A model generated the notes under the pieces. That model was not told where the DNA came from. It worked only from the letters and a program-made list of their open reading frames with translations, and did not search any database. A program made the translations under genes and the position numbers. Below are positions 1 through 7,509 of a DNA stretch of 16,419 nucleotides, piece after piece. The stretch spans positions 1 to 16,419 of the forward strand of contig JAEZLP010000006.1 in assembly GCA_023415235.1 (NCBI GenBank). The letters run 5' to 3'. Each line of letters opens with the position of its first letter. Position 1 is the stretch's first letter. This DNA comes from Bacillota bacterium (GTDB lineage: Bacteria > Bacillota > Clostridia > Peptostreptococcales > Anaerovoracaceae).

Positions 1-206
1 TTGAGATTAAAGCCCGGATGGACGATGAAGTGGATCCTTACTATATCAGTGAGCTCAGAAAGCACCCTGATTTCATCAAGGCGTACGATGAAATGAGCGT
101 GGAAGAATTCGACACTTACGGACCGGTGAATAAAACCCTCGATCAGTTTGCTGGCGGATACGACGATCTGGTAAAGATCATCAGAAAGTTCATGATCAAA
201 TTCTAG
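1..206 (+). CDS. C-terminal fragment of a probable transaldolase-family protein
   Basis: The open frame enters from the left edge (codons in frame from base 3) and stops with TAG at 204-206, so only about the last 67 residues are present. The ATG at 18 is internal and has no ribosome binding site, so it is not the start. The tail contains a helix pattern resembling E-L-x-K-x-x-D-F-x-x-A-Y-D, then V-E-E-F-D-T-Y-G-P and a final D-L-x-x-I-I-R-K-F-M. I associate this pattern with the C-terminal end of the transaldolase-like (class I aldolase) proteins of anaerobic Firmicutes. No catalytic lysine region is in the window, so the assignment rests on resemblance of the tail only. The next gene is IolB-like, which would fit a carbohydrate catabolic cluster extending to the left. 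Confidence 0.45.
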   Translation, partial: EIKARMDDEVDPYYISELRKHPDFIKAYDEMSVEEFDTYGPVNKTLDQFAGGYDDLVKIIRKFMIKF

Positions 207-227
207 CATATCAATATCTTAGACCGT

Positions 228-259
228 ATGCGGGAGAGGAAGAAATTCCTCTCCCGTAT
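228..259 (+). terminator. Strong intercistronic hairpin with GAAA tetraloop, no T-tract
   Basis: A 14-bp stem (228-241 with 246-259, one G-T wobble at 230/257) closes a GAAA tetraloop at 242-245. It lies 21 bases after the first gene and about 90 bases before iolB. No run of T follows, so it may be a barrier against 3' exonucleases or a weak terminator rather than a classical intrinsic terminator. Confidence 0.5.
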
Positions 260-350
260 CAATCAATAACTTCAATGAAAATCTTTGCGATATTCACATG
301 AATTCTGTCAGCGGGCTTTAAAGTGCCGCCAGAATGTTAAGGAGAGAGAA

Positions 351-1139
351 ATGGTTACAGTTTACGGTGAAATGAAAAGGGGCTACAACGAGATCTGCAA
401 CATGGTTGACAATCATCCCGATATGCTGATGGATATCGGCATCCAGGTGATGGATCCGGGCGAAACTCTCACCATTGAAGAACCGGATAAGGAAACCTGC
501 GTGCTTCTGCTGGAGGGAGAAATTACCCTGGCGTGGGAAGGTCAGCAGGCCGATGCGGCGAGGAAATCCATCTTTGATGAAAATCCTGTTGCGCTTCATG
601 TTTCCCGGGGCGTGAGAATTTCCGTCACTTCAAAAGAGAAAACAGAAATACTGATTCAGAAGACTACCAATGAAAAAGACTTCCCATCCAAGCTTTACAC
701 TCAGGAGGATGTAGGAACGGAAATTTTCGGAGACGGCGTCTGGGAAAATACGGCGCGCAGGGCGTGTAGAACAGTTTTTGATTATAGTAACGCACCATAT
801 TCCAATATGGTAATGGGAGAACTGATCAACTATCCGGGCAGGTGGTCCAGCTACATTCCCCACGGTCATGATCAGCCGGAGGTATATTTTTACCGGTTTG
901 ACAGGCCTGAGGGCTTCGGAGCCTCCTTCCTCGGCGATGAAGTGTTCAAAATTGAAAACAACAGCGCCTTTTTTATTCCGGGGGGTCCGACCCATCCACA
1001 GGTTGCGGCGCCGGGATTTGCCATGTATTATTGCTGGATGATCCGGCATTTGAAGGACAATCCATGGACAACCCGTGTCAATGATGAACGATATACCTGG
1101 CTCCTTGAAAAGGATGCGAAAATCTGGCCCAATAAGTGA
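351..1139 (+). CDS. iolB: 5-deoxy-glucuronate isomerase (IolB family)
   Basis: IolB converts 5-deoxy-D-glucuronate to 2-deoxy-5-keto-D-gluconate in the cytoplasmic myo-inositol degradation pathway. The product is 262 residues, the normal size for the family, and has the two-cupin layout. The C-terminal cupin shows likely metal ligands H171, H173 and E177 in the motif P-H-G-H-D-x-P-E, and H215 in G-G-P-T-H-P. The end reads N-P-W-T-T-R-V ... W-L-L-E-K-D-A-K-I-W-P, which is characteristic of IolB. The start is ATG 351, preceded by AAGGAGAG at 339-346; a longer frame opening at TTG 285 lacks a binding site. Only the partial gene to the left could belong to the same sugar pathway; no other iol gene is visible. 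A terminator follows at 1176-1220. A related cupin isomerase with another substrate is possible. Confidence 0.8.
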   Translation: MVTVYGEMKRGYNEICNMVDNHPDMLMDIGIQVMDPGETLTIEEPDKETCVLLLEGEITLAWEGQQADAARKSIFDENPVALHVSRGVRISVTSKEKTEILIQKTTNEKDFPSKLYTQEDVGTEIFGDGVWENTARRACRTVFDYSNAPYSNMVMGELINYPGRWSSYIPHGHDQPEVYFYRFDRPEGFGASFLGDEVFKIENNSAFFIPGGPTHPQVAAPGFAMYYCWMIRHLKDNPWTTRVNDERYTWLLEKDAKIWPNK

Positions 1140-1175
1140 TTCAACTAATAATTGAATATAATGTAATTGATGTTG

Positions 1176-1220
1176 AAAATAACTCATTTTTCTGTTGAAA
1201 TATGAGTTATTTTTATTTTT
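1176..1220 (+). terminator. Intrinsic terminator after iolB
   Basis: A perfect 12-bp AT-rich stem pairs 1176-1187 with 1202-1213 around a 14-base loop. It runs into a T-rich stretch (1210-1221) interrupted by one A. It ends the iolB transcript before the chemoreceptor promoter. Confidence 0.75.
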
Positions 1221-1223
1221 TGC

Positions 1224-1250
1224 TAAACTCTTCCAGTAGATGGACGATAT
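1224..1250 (+). promoter_or_regulatory. Putative sigma-28/SigD (flagellar-type) promoter of the chemoreceptor gene
   Basis: The -35 element TAAA is at 1224-1227. Exactly 15 bases later comes GACGATAT at 1243-1250. The Bacillus SigD consensus is TAAA, 14-16 bases, CCGATAT, and the E. coli FliA consensus is TAAA, 15 bases, GCCGATAA, so only the second base of the -10 (A for C) departs from the SigD form. The element sits just after the iolB terminator and 46 bases before the ATG of a methyl-accepting chemotaxis protein, which is the kind of gene this sigma factor controls. Confidence 0.7.
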
Positions 1251-1296
1251 ACCGAATAGATTAACCGAACACATTATACGAAAGGAAGAATTGATC

Positions 1297-4200
1297 ATGA
1301 GAACGAGTCTGGCAAGAAGAATAGCTGTATTTGTTGGAATATTAATCTTCGCGGCTTCTGCAATTTTGGGAATTATTGCGGTGAAGGTGAGTTCTGATGC
1401 GCTTCTGAAACAAAATCAGGACTCCATGCTTCAGTATGCGGAAAACAGCGCAAGCTACATTGATGAAAAGCTTTTCGCCAATCTGAGAGTACTCAGTGAA
1501 GTCGCAATGAGAGCTCAAACGACAACGATGGACTACGCTGTTCAAAAGGAGTCCATTGCTCCTGACATTGAGCGGCTGGGGTATCAAAGCATGGCGGTGG
1601 TTCACATGGATGGCAACGCGCAGGATATTCAAAGCGGGGATTTCACAGATCTGAAAGACCGGGATTACATCAAAAAGGCCTTGGCCGGACAACCATGCAT
1701 TTCTAATGTTCTGATCAACAAATTGACAGGGGAGCCTGCGATCATGGATGCGGTTCCGATCAAGTCCGGAAACCAGGTTGTAGGTGTTCTGATCGGAAGA
1801 AGGGATGCAAATTTCCTGAGCGAGATCACCAATGAATTGGGTGTGGGGGAACGGGGTTTTGCTTTTATCATGGGAGCGGACAGCACCATATACGCCCATC
1901 CGAACAAGCAGGAGGTTCTTGATCAGTCTAACGTATTTGATAAGATTGAGGTCGATGGAGATCAGGGCCTTGGAGCAAAGCTAAAGGAGCTTGGCCTTGG
2001 AAAGCTGGGGACCATTGAATATTTGAAGGACGGAGATGCTCGTATCGTGGCTTTGGCACCGGTTCCCAATACGGACTGGACGCTGGGAATCGGAAACTAT
2101 AAAGAGGATGTGACGGCCGGGTCCGACACTCTGAGAAATATTATTCTTGCTATTGCACTTGCGATCGTTGTAATTGGGATATTTATGGCTGTCGCCCTCG
2201 CCAGGGTGATCAGCAAGCCCATCAAGGAATTGACTGTAATTGCCGATATCCTTGCGGAGGGTGAGGTCGATGTTGATGTGACCGCCCGCTCAAATGATGA
2301 AATCGGAAAACTTATGGATTCCTTCAAAAGGATGGTGGATAATACCAAGAAGCAGGCGGCCATTGCGGAACGAATTACAGCAGGAGATCTCACCATCGAG
2401 GTTGTACCGAGATCGAACAAGGATGTTCTTGCAGTCAGCATGAAATCGGTCATCGAAAGTCTGAGGGCATTGGTTCATGAAACTCAAATACTAACAACTT
2501 CTGCCGCCGAGGGAGAGCTTGACGCCCGGGGCAATGCGGACCTTTTCCAGGGCGGCTTCCGGGAGATCGTCGATGGATTTAACAGAACCCTTGACGGAAT
2601 AGTGGAACCGATGAACGTAGCCATGGATTTCATTCGCAAGGTTGCCAACGGTGAGGAAACTCAGGAGATAGAAAATCATTACAAGGGTCAATATGGAGCG
2701 CTGGTGGATAATCTTATGATGGTAAGAGAATCCCTTGATGTACTGAATTTGGAAGCGGAAAAACAGACAAAGGCAGCCCTGGCAGGTGATTTCTCCTACA
2801 AGCCCGACACAGACCTGCTCAAGGGCAGCTACGCCCTGATCATGGAAAGCTTTAATGAAGCGATCGGCCACATCATTGCTCCGCTTCGCATGTGCGGCGA
2901 ATATATGAGAAAGATTGGGGCAGGAGAAATTCCTGAAAAAATTACCGAGGACTATCAGGGTGAGCTGGACGATATTAAAAACAGCATCAATGCATGCATT
3001 GACGGCCTGGGAGCCCTTGTAGAAGGCAGCGATATGCTTTCAAGAATGAGCAAAAACGATTATACTTCTACTCTGGATGGAACCTATGTCGGCATTTATG
3101 AAAAAATGAGGCACAGAATCAATAATGTAATCGCAAGCATGCGGGACACTATCGAGGTAGTCGGGAATGTGGCGGACGGAGACCTTTCCAAGCTTCCCGA
3201 ATTGAAAGCAATCGGAAAGCGCGGAGACAACGATATCCTTATGCCTGCGCTGATCCGAATGCTGGAAAACGTAAAAATGCTTGTAGATGAAACGAAAAAT
3301 ATTGCAGACAATGCTGTTGAAGGCAATGTCAGAATTCGGATCGATGTGGATAAATACAACGGGGAATACAGGAATGTGGTCAGCGGAATCAACAAGACGA
3401 TGGATGCGACCGGAGCGCCGATGATTGCAGCGATCGGCATTCTCAAACAGCTGGCGGAAGGAAACCTGAACGTAATGATGCAAGACGAGTTCAAGGGAAA
3501 TTTCTCAGCGGTCAAGGAAACAATCAATGCGACAATCATAAATTTAAGAAGCTATATATCCGAAATTTCCTACGTCTTATCCGAACTGGCCGACGGCAAT
3601 CTGAACCTGGCGGTAACAGCGGATTACAAGGGTGATTTCGTCGAAATTAAAAATTCATTGAATAATATCATTGCATCCCTCAATGAGGTAATGGGAGAGA
3701 TCCGTCAGGCGGCGGACCAAGTTTCAGCCGGATCCAGGCAGGTATCGGACGGAAGCCAAGCCTTATCCCAGGGCTCCACGGAACAGGCAAGCTCCATTGA
3801 AGAGCTTACCGCTTCGATTGCCGAAGTGGCCTCCCAGACGAAACAGAATGCAGTGAACGCAAACGAGGCCAACAAACTGGCCGGAGAGGCAAAAACCAAT
3901 GCGGAGAAGGGCAACCACCAGATGAAGGAAATGCTTGATTCCATGGTTGAAATCAATGACTCCTCAGCAAATATCTCAAAGATCATCAAGGTCATTGACG
4001 ATATCGCTTTCCAGACCAATATCCTTGCATTGAATGCAGCGGTAGAGGCCGCAAGGGCCGGCCAGCACGGCAAGGGATTTGCGGTTGTCGCCGAAGAAGT
4101 GAGAAACCTGGCTGCCAGAAGCGCCGCTGCTGCCAGGGAAACCACGGAGCTCATAGAAGGCTCCATCAATAAGGTACAGGCAGGAACAAAGATCGCCAAC

Positions 4201-4572
4201 GAAACCGCATCAGCCCTTATGGAAATCGTGGATGGCATCGATAAGGCCGCCAATCTGGTGAACGGAATCGCACAGGCGTCCAACGAGCAGGCATCCGGAA
4301 TCGCTCAGATCAACAGGGGAATCGATCAGGTGGCCCAGGTGGTGCAGAACAATTCCGCAACCGCGGAAGAAAGCGCGGCAGCCAGCGAAGAGCTTTCCAG
4401 CCAGGCGGAGATGCTAAAGAATATGGTGGCGAGGTTTAGAATCAGCAAGGATCCGAAAGCGCTTTCCGGCCCATCGGCGCTTCCGGAGAGCGTCGGGGAA
4501 GATCCTCCGCAAAAGGAAGAACCGTCCAATCATAAAATTCGGCTTGATGGGGAGGACTCGGATAAATATTAG
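1297..4572 (+). CDS. Methyl-accepting chemotaxis protein with dCache sensor and poly-HAMP array
   Basis: This is a transmembrane chemoreceptor that would signal to CheA/CheW. The start is ATG 1297 after AAAGGAAGAA (1281-1290), giving 1091 residues; the frame opens at 1240 but that start overlaps the promoter. Layout: membrane helix at about residues 7-29; extracellular dCache-type sensor at about 30-280 (with a D-L-x-D-R-D-Y-I motif); second membrane helix at about 281-303. A first HAMP domain is followed by a long run of HAMP-like units to about residue 805. The glycine turn (E-G-E-V, A-G-D-L, E-G-E-L, N-G-E, A-G-D-F, A-G-E-I, K-N-D-Y, D-G-D-L, E-G-N-V, E-G-N-L, D-G-N-L) recurs every 40-50 residues, about eleven times. 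The cytoplasmic signalling hairpin at about 805-1060 has the conserved tip I-A-F-Q-T-N-I-L-A-L-N-A-A-V-E-A-A-R followed by G-x-G-F-A-V-V-A-E-E-V-R. The tail is charged and lacks a CheR-docking NWETF-like pentapeptide. The ligand cannot be read from the sequence. Usual receptors are about 550-700 residues, so this one is unusually long. Confidence 0.93.
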   Translation: MRTSLARRIAVFVGILIFAASAILGIIAVKVSSDALLKQNQDSMLQYAENSASYIDEKLFANLRVLSEVAMRAQTTTMDYAVQKESIAPDIERLGYQSMAVVHMDGNAQDIQSGDFTDLKDRDYIKKALAGQPCISNVLINKLTGEPAIMDAVPIKSGNQVVGVLIGRRDANFLSEITNELGVGERGFAFIMGADSTIYAHPNKQEVLDQSNVFDKIEVDGDQGLGAKLKELGLGKLGTIEYLKDGDARIVALAPVPNTDWTLGIGNYKEDVTAGSDTLRNIILAIALAIVVIGIFMAVALARVISKPIKELTVIADILAEGEVDVDVTARSNDEIGKLMDSFKRMVDNTKKQAAIAERITAGDLTIEVVPRSNKDVLAVSMKSVIESLRALVHETQILTTSAAEGELDARGNADLFQGGFREIVDGFNRTLDGIVEPMNVAMDFIRKVANGEETQEIENHYKGQYGALVDNLMMVRESLDVLNLEAEKQTKAALAGDFSYKPDTDLLKGSYALIMESFNEAIGHIIAPLRMCGEYMRKIGAGEIPEKITEDYQGELDDIKNSINACIDGLGALVEGSDMLSRMSKNDYTSTLDGTYVGIYEKMRHRINNVIASMRDTIEVVGNVADGDLSKLPELKAIGKRGDNDILMPALIRMLENVKMLVDETKNIADNAVEGNVRIRIDVDKYNGEYRNVVSGINKTMDATGAPMIAAIGILKQLAEGNLNVMMQDEFKGNFSAVKETINATIINLRSYISEISYVLSELADGNLNLAVTADYKGDFVEIKNSLNNIIASLNEVMGEIRQAADQVSAGSRQVSDGSQALSQGSTEQASSIEELTASIAEVASQTKQNAVNANEANKLAGEAKTNAEKGNHQMKEMLDSMVEINDSSANISKIIKVIDDIAFQTNILALNAAVEAARAGQHGKGFAVVAEEVRNLAARSAAAARETTELIEGSINKVQAGTKIANETASALMEIVDGIDKAANLVNGIAQASNEQASGIAQINRGIDQVAQVVQNNSATAEESAAASEELSSQAEMLKNMVARFRISKDPKALSGPSALPESVGEDPPQKEEPSNHKIRLDGEDSDKY

Positions 4573-4598
4573 AATCAGGTTCAATATCATTTGTTGCG

Positions 4599-4630
4599 AA
4601 ACAGCATGCCGTACAGCATGCTGTTTTCTC
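4599..4630 (+). terminator. Intrinsic terminator after the chemoreceptor gene
   Basis: A perfect 11-bp stem (4599-4609 with 4616-4626) has a 6-base loop. The right arm merges into TTTTCTC at 4624-4630. It lies 26 bases after the stop codon. Confidence 0.7.
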
Positions 4631-4665
4631 GTATTAAAGGAAAGGGTCACAGGGCAATCCGGGTA

Positions 4666-4695
4666 TTGACACATACGGAAGAAATGATGTAGCCT
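4666..4695 (+). promoter_or_regulatory. Possible sigma-A promoter upstream of nagB
   Basis: A perfect -35 TTGACA at 4666-4671 is followed after 18 bases by TAGCCT (4690-4695), which matches the -10 consensus at only three of six positions. It is placed between the preceding terminator and nagB, where a promoter is expected, but the weak -10 keeps this tentative. Confidence 0.4.
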
Positions 4696-4748
4696 AATGA
4701 GGTAGATAGTATCCGGAATAAAACCGGTCTGCATGGCGGGAGGAGCAT

Positions 4749-5474
4749 ATGAAAGTAATTAAGGCAAAATCTTACAGCGATATGAGCAGGAAAGCGGCAA
4801 ACGTGCTTTCCGCCCAAGTGATATTAAAGAACAACTGTGTTTTGGGGCTTGCTACGGGAGCAACTGTTCTGGGCATTTACGAGCAGCTGATCGATTGGTA
4901 CAACAAGGGGGATATCGATTTTTCCGGTGTCCGTTCCGTGAATCTTGATGAATATGTAGGCCTGCCGGGGAACCATGAGCAGAGCTATCGCCACTACATG
5001 GATAACAACTTTTTCAATCATATCAATATAAAATCGGAAAACACCCATCTTCCCAACGGGATGGCCTCGAACATCGAGGAGGAATGTCACAGATACGACG
5101 CCCTCATCGAAGCGCTGGGCGGAATCGACCTGCAGCTTCTGGGTCTCGGACATAACGGCCATATCGGGTTTAATGAACCGGACGAGGCCTTTGAAAAGCT
5201 GACCCATTGCGTACAGCTTAAGGAAATCACCAGGAAGGCCAATTCCAGATTCTTTGAAAGGGAAGATCAGGTTCCAACACAAGCGATCACAATGGGAATA
5301 AAAAGCATCATGCAGGCGAAGCGAATTGTGCTTTGCGTGAGCGGGACCCATAAAGCGGAGATTCTGAAGCAGGTGCTGACCGGTCCGGTTACGCCTGCAC
5401 TCCCCGGTTCCATTCTCCAGATGCATCCGAATCTCACCGTGGTGGCCGACGAGGAAGCGCTGGCGCTTCTTTAG
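4749..5474 (+). CDS. nagB: Glucosamine-6-phosphate deaminase
   Basis: The enzyme converts glucosamine-6-phosphate to fructose-6-phosphate and ammonia, feeding amino sugars into glycolysis. At 241 residues it matches the short Bacillus-type NagB. Visible motifs are the N-terminal G-L-A-T-G phosphate-binding loop, V-N-L-D-E-Y-V-G-L with the catalytic base at D67, and G-H-N-G-H-I-G-F-N-E-P with catalytic H138 and E143. N136 sits where the E. coli enzyme has Asp, which I also recall for the B. subtilis enzyme. The C-terminal part has V-S-G-x-H-K-A and P-A-L-P-G-S-I-L-Q. The phosphate loop continues A-T-V instead of the common S-T-P. The start ATG 4749 follows GGGAGGAG. nagA is not adjacent, so the gene appears to stand alone. 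Confidence 0.95.
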   Translation: MKVIKAKSYSDMSRKAANVLSAQVILKNNCVLGLATGATVLGIYEQLIDWYNKGDIDFSGVRSVNLDEYVGLPGNHEQSYRHYMDNNFFNHINIKSENTHLPNGMASNIEEECHRYDALIEALGGIDLQLLGLGHNGHIGFNEPDEAFEKLTHCVQLKEITRKANSRFFEREDQVPTQAITMGIKSIMQAKRIVLCVSGTHKAEILKQVLTGPVTPALPGSILQMHPNLTVVADEEALALL

Positions 5475-5515
5475 ATCGCTTAAGCAGATCAGCTCAATAT
5501 TGTTTCAGCAAAAAG

Positions 5516-5560
5516 CAGTTTTACCGGTAGACGGAAACGGACCGGGCAAACTGATTTTTT
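5516..5560 (+). terminator. Probable terminator after nagB
   Basis: The stem CAGTTT/AAACTG (5516-5521 with 5548-5553) continues inward, across a 2x2 internal loop, as CCGG/CCGG (5524-5527 with 5542-5545). It is followed by A and six T (5555-5560). The stem is imperfect, but the T-tract position is right. Confidence 0.55.
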
Positions 5561-5710
5561 GGTTCTATTCTTCGCCGCCGCCTATATACTGATAAAGGTA
5601 TTGGGGGCCCGGTTTGCCGATCGTATTGCAAAAACACATAATTAGCAGGGGAAAGAGCAGCGGGAGGACAGGAACAGAAATCGGAGGTTTAGAAGCTGTG
5701 CAAAGGGGTA

Positions 5711-5778
5711 TTGAAAGTGCAAAAGCAATCGAGTGAAATATCCTTTTCCTGTAATCTGAAATTAAGAGACAATTTCAG
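5711..5778 (+). promoter_or_regulatory. Putative hcp promoter with downstream inverted repeat
   Basis: TTGAAA (5711-5716), 17 bases, TGAAAT (5734-5739, four of six consensus bases) could be the hcp promoter. Just downstream is a perfect 8-bp inverted repeat, CTGAAATT at 5756-5763 and AATTTCAG at 5771-5778, with a 7-base spacer. It is placed where a repressor would bind or a leader hairpin would form, 22 bases ahead of the start codon. It does not match a regulator motif that I can name with confidence. Confidence 0.4.
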
Positions 5779-5800
5779 CAATTCCAAAAGGAGGTAAAAA

Positions 5801-7393
5801 ATGTCAAATATGTTCTGCTTTCAATGTGAGCAAACTGCGAGAGGAGTTGGATGTCAGGGATCGAGCGGTGTATGCGGCAAGCAGGCCGATACTGCCGGTC
5901 TCCAGGATGAACTGATTGGCGCCCTGGTAGGCTTGGCCTATGCGGCAAACGACGCGGAGGCATCAGACGACACCGACAGAGTAATGATCGAAGGACTGTT
6001 TACTACCGTAACCAATGTCAGCTTTGACAACGAAGCAATCAAAAAACAAATTGAAAAGACGAAGCAGGAAATTTCCAATCTCGTTACAAGGTGCGGTGAT
6101 TACAGTTCCCAGTGCTGCAGAGAATATAGCTTTGATGTAAAAAACCTTTGGACGGCCCAAGATGACATCCGTTCGTTGAAATCCCTGATTCTCTTTGGGC
6201 TGAAGGGAATGGCGGCGTACGCTTATCATGCTCTTGCTCTTGGCTATACGGACAAGGAGGTAAATAGGTTTTTCTATAAAGGCATGCGTGCTGTCGGTCT
6301 CGAGGAGGGGGAAGTGGATACACTGCTGCCGGTAGTGATGGAAACGGGGCATGTCAACCTGAAATGCATGGCGCTTCTTGACAAGGCAAATACCGAAACC
6401 TACGGCACTCCCGTGCCGACCGAGGTACCACTCACCATTGAAAAGGGACCCTTCATTGTCATTTCCGGCCATGACCTCCATGATCTCAATTTGTTGCTGG
6501 AACAGACCAAAAACAAGGGAATCAACATTTATACCCACAGCGAGATGCTTCCGGCCCATGGATATCCAAAGCTGAAAGCATACCCCCATCTCAAGGGGCA
6601 TTTCGGTACTGCTTGGCAAAATCAACAGAAGGAGTTCGATGGTATTCCGGCGCCGATCCTTTTTACGACAAATTGCCTCATGCCGGTAAAGGGAAGCTAC
6701 TACGACAGAATATTCACCACGGAGGTGGTGGCTTATCCTGAAATGGTGCATATCGACGAGAAGAAGGACTTTACTCCTGTGATAGAAAAAGCCCTGGAGT
6801 TGGGCGGATATCCGGAAGACAGAAAAATGACAGGGATCAACGGCGGAGAAACCGTTACAACCGGATTTAGCAGAGGAACTGTGCTTTCTGTAGCCGATAA
6901 GGTCATTGATGCGGTGAAATCCGGAGCGATTAAGCATTTTTTCCTTGTGGGTGGATGCGACGGTGCGAAGCCGGGCAGAAACTACTATACGGAATTTGTG
7001 AAACAGACACCGAAGGATACGATTATATTAACTCTTGCTTGTGGCAAATTCAGATTTAACGATCTGAACATCGGGGAAATCGGAGGTCTGCCGAGAATTA
7101 TGGACATGGGACAGTGCAATGACGCCTACGGTGCGATTCGGGTTGCGCTCGCCCTGGCGGAAGCCTTTGGATGCAAGGTTAACGATCTGCCGTTATCCCT
7201 CGTGCTGTCCTGGTATGAGCAGAAGGCTGTCTGTATCCTGCTGACGCTGCTGGCTCTGGGCATAAAGAATATTTATCTGGGACCGACGCTGCCTGCATTT
7301 GTGTCACCCAATGTCCTGAACCTGCTCGTGCAGGAATACAATATCAGCCCGATATCCACACCGGAGGAGGACCTGAAAAAAATACTGGGCTAG
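5801..7393 (+). CDS. hcp: Hybrid cluster protein (hydroxylamine reductase / NO-stress enzyme)
   Basis: Hcp is a cytoplasmic Fe-S enzyme of anaerobes that reduces hydroxylamine in vitro and is tied to nitric oxide and nitrosative stress. The 530-residue product is close to class I Hcp size. N-terminal cluster cysteines are C6, C9, C18 and C25 (spacing 2, 8, 6). The hybrid-cluster ligands are all present: H224 (in G-H-D-L-H-D-L), E248 (in S-E-M-L-P-A-H-G-Y-P), C292, C386 (in G-G-C-D-G), C414 (in A-C-G-K-F), C439 (in G-Q-C-N-D) and E473 (in W-Y-E-Q-K-A-V). The ligand-to-ligand distances from H224 to C439 equal those I know for the Desulfovibrio vulgaris protein, whose numbering is 20 higher. The start ATG 5801 follows AAAGGAGG. 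No hcr reductase gene is adjacent. It is a single-gene unit with a strong terminator at 7402-7448. Confidence 0.97.
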   Translation: MSNMFCFQCEQTARGVGCQGSSGVCGKQADTAGLQDELIGALVGLAYAANDAEASDDTDRVMIEGLFTTVTNVSFDNEAIKKQIEKTKQEISNLVTRCGDYSSQCCREYSFDVKNLWTAQDDIRSLKSLILFGLKGMAAYAYHALALGYTDKEVNRFFYKGMRAVGLEEGEVDTLLPVVMETGHVNLKCMALLDKANTETYGTPVPTEVPLTIEKGPFIVISGHDLHDLNLLLEQTKNKGINIYTHSEMLPAHGYPKLKAYPHLKGHFGTAWQNQQKEFDGIPAPILFTTNCLMPVKGSYYDRIFTTEVVAYPEMVHIDEKKDFTPVIEKALELGGYPEDRKMTGINGGETVTTGFSRGTVLSVADKVIDAVKSGAIKHFFLVGGCDGAKPGRNYYTEFVKQTPKDTIILTLACGKFRFNDLNIGEIGGLPRIMDMGQCNDAYGAIRVALALAEAFGCKVNDLPLSLVLSWYEQKAVCILLTLLALGIKNIYLGPTLPAFVSPNVLNLLVQEYNISPISTPEEDLKKILG

Positions 7394-7401
7394 CTCATTT
7401 C

Positions 7402-7448
7402 AAAAAAAGTTTATCGCAGAAATGATCATTCTGTGATAAACTTTTTTT
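7402..7448 (+). terminator. Strong terminator after hcp
   Basis: A 20-bp stem (7402-7421 with 7429-7448, one G-T wobble at 7416/7434) has a 7-base loop. The seven A at the 5' foot pair with seven T at the 3' foot, so the shape could also work for the opposite strand. Confidence 0.9.
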
Positions 7449-7509
7449 ATTGAACAGAAAGCCTCCAACGAGGACATGATTAACAATACGAGAGGAATGT
7501 CAGAAGTAA

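Larger units (their letters stand above)
5475..5800. other. 326-base intergenic region between nagB and hcp
   Basis: No convincing gene lies here. The region holds a probable nagB terminator (5516-5560) and a weak promoter-like pair (TTGGTT 5559-5564, 18 bases, TATATA 5583-5588). A better one follows at 5711-5739, then an inverted repeat at 5756-5778 and the strong ribosome binding site of hcp (AAAGGAGG at 5787-5794). A 7-base segment of the terminator's 3' side (5545-5551) is also complementary to 5612-5618, of unknown meaning. Confidence 0.6.

Noticed and set aside
1240..1296. Upstream start (ATG 1240) for the chemoreceptor
   Set aside because: It would lie inside the -10 region of the promoter and adds 19 hydrophilic residues before a normal MCP N-terminus. 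ATG 1297 has a good binding site.
630..1298. Reverse-strand open frame (222 codons) spanning the iolB end and its terminator
   Set aside because: It runs through the terminator and the SigD promoter, lacks a ribosome binding site, and iolB is convincing on the other strand.
3705..4283. Reverse-strand open frame (192 codons) opposite the MCP signalling domain
   Set aside because: Alanine/serine-rich mirror of the conserved MCP hairpin, with no binding site and no recognisable domain.
4573..4748. Possible riboswitch (for example glmS-like) before nagB
   Set aside because: I see only the terminator of the preceding gene, a weak promoter and a short CCGG palindrome. No conserved riboswitch core is recognisable.
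5963..6937. Long reverse-strand open frame (324 codons) opposite hcp
   Set aside because: hcp on the + strand has every known ligand residue and a strong ribosome binding site. The reverse frame shows no family motif and is a shadow of codon bias.
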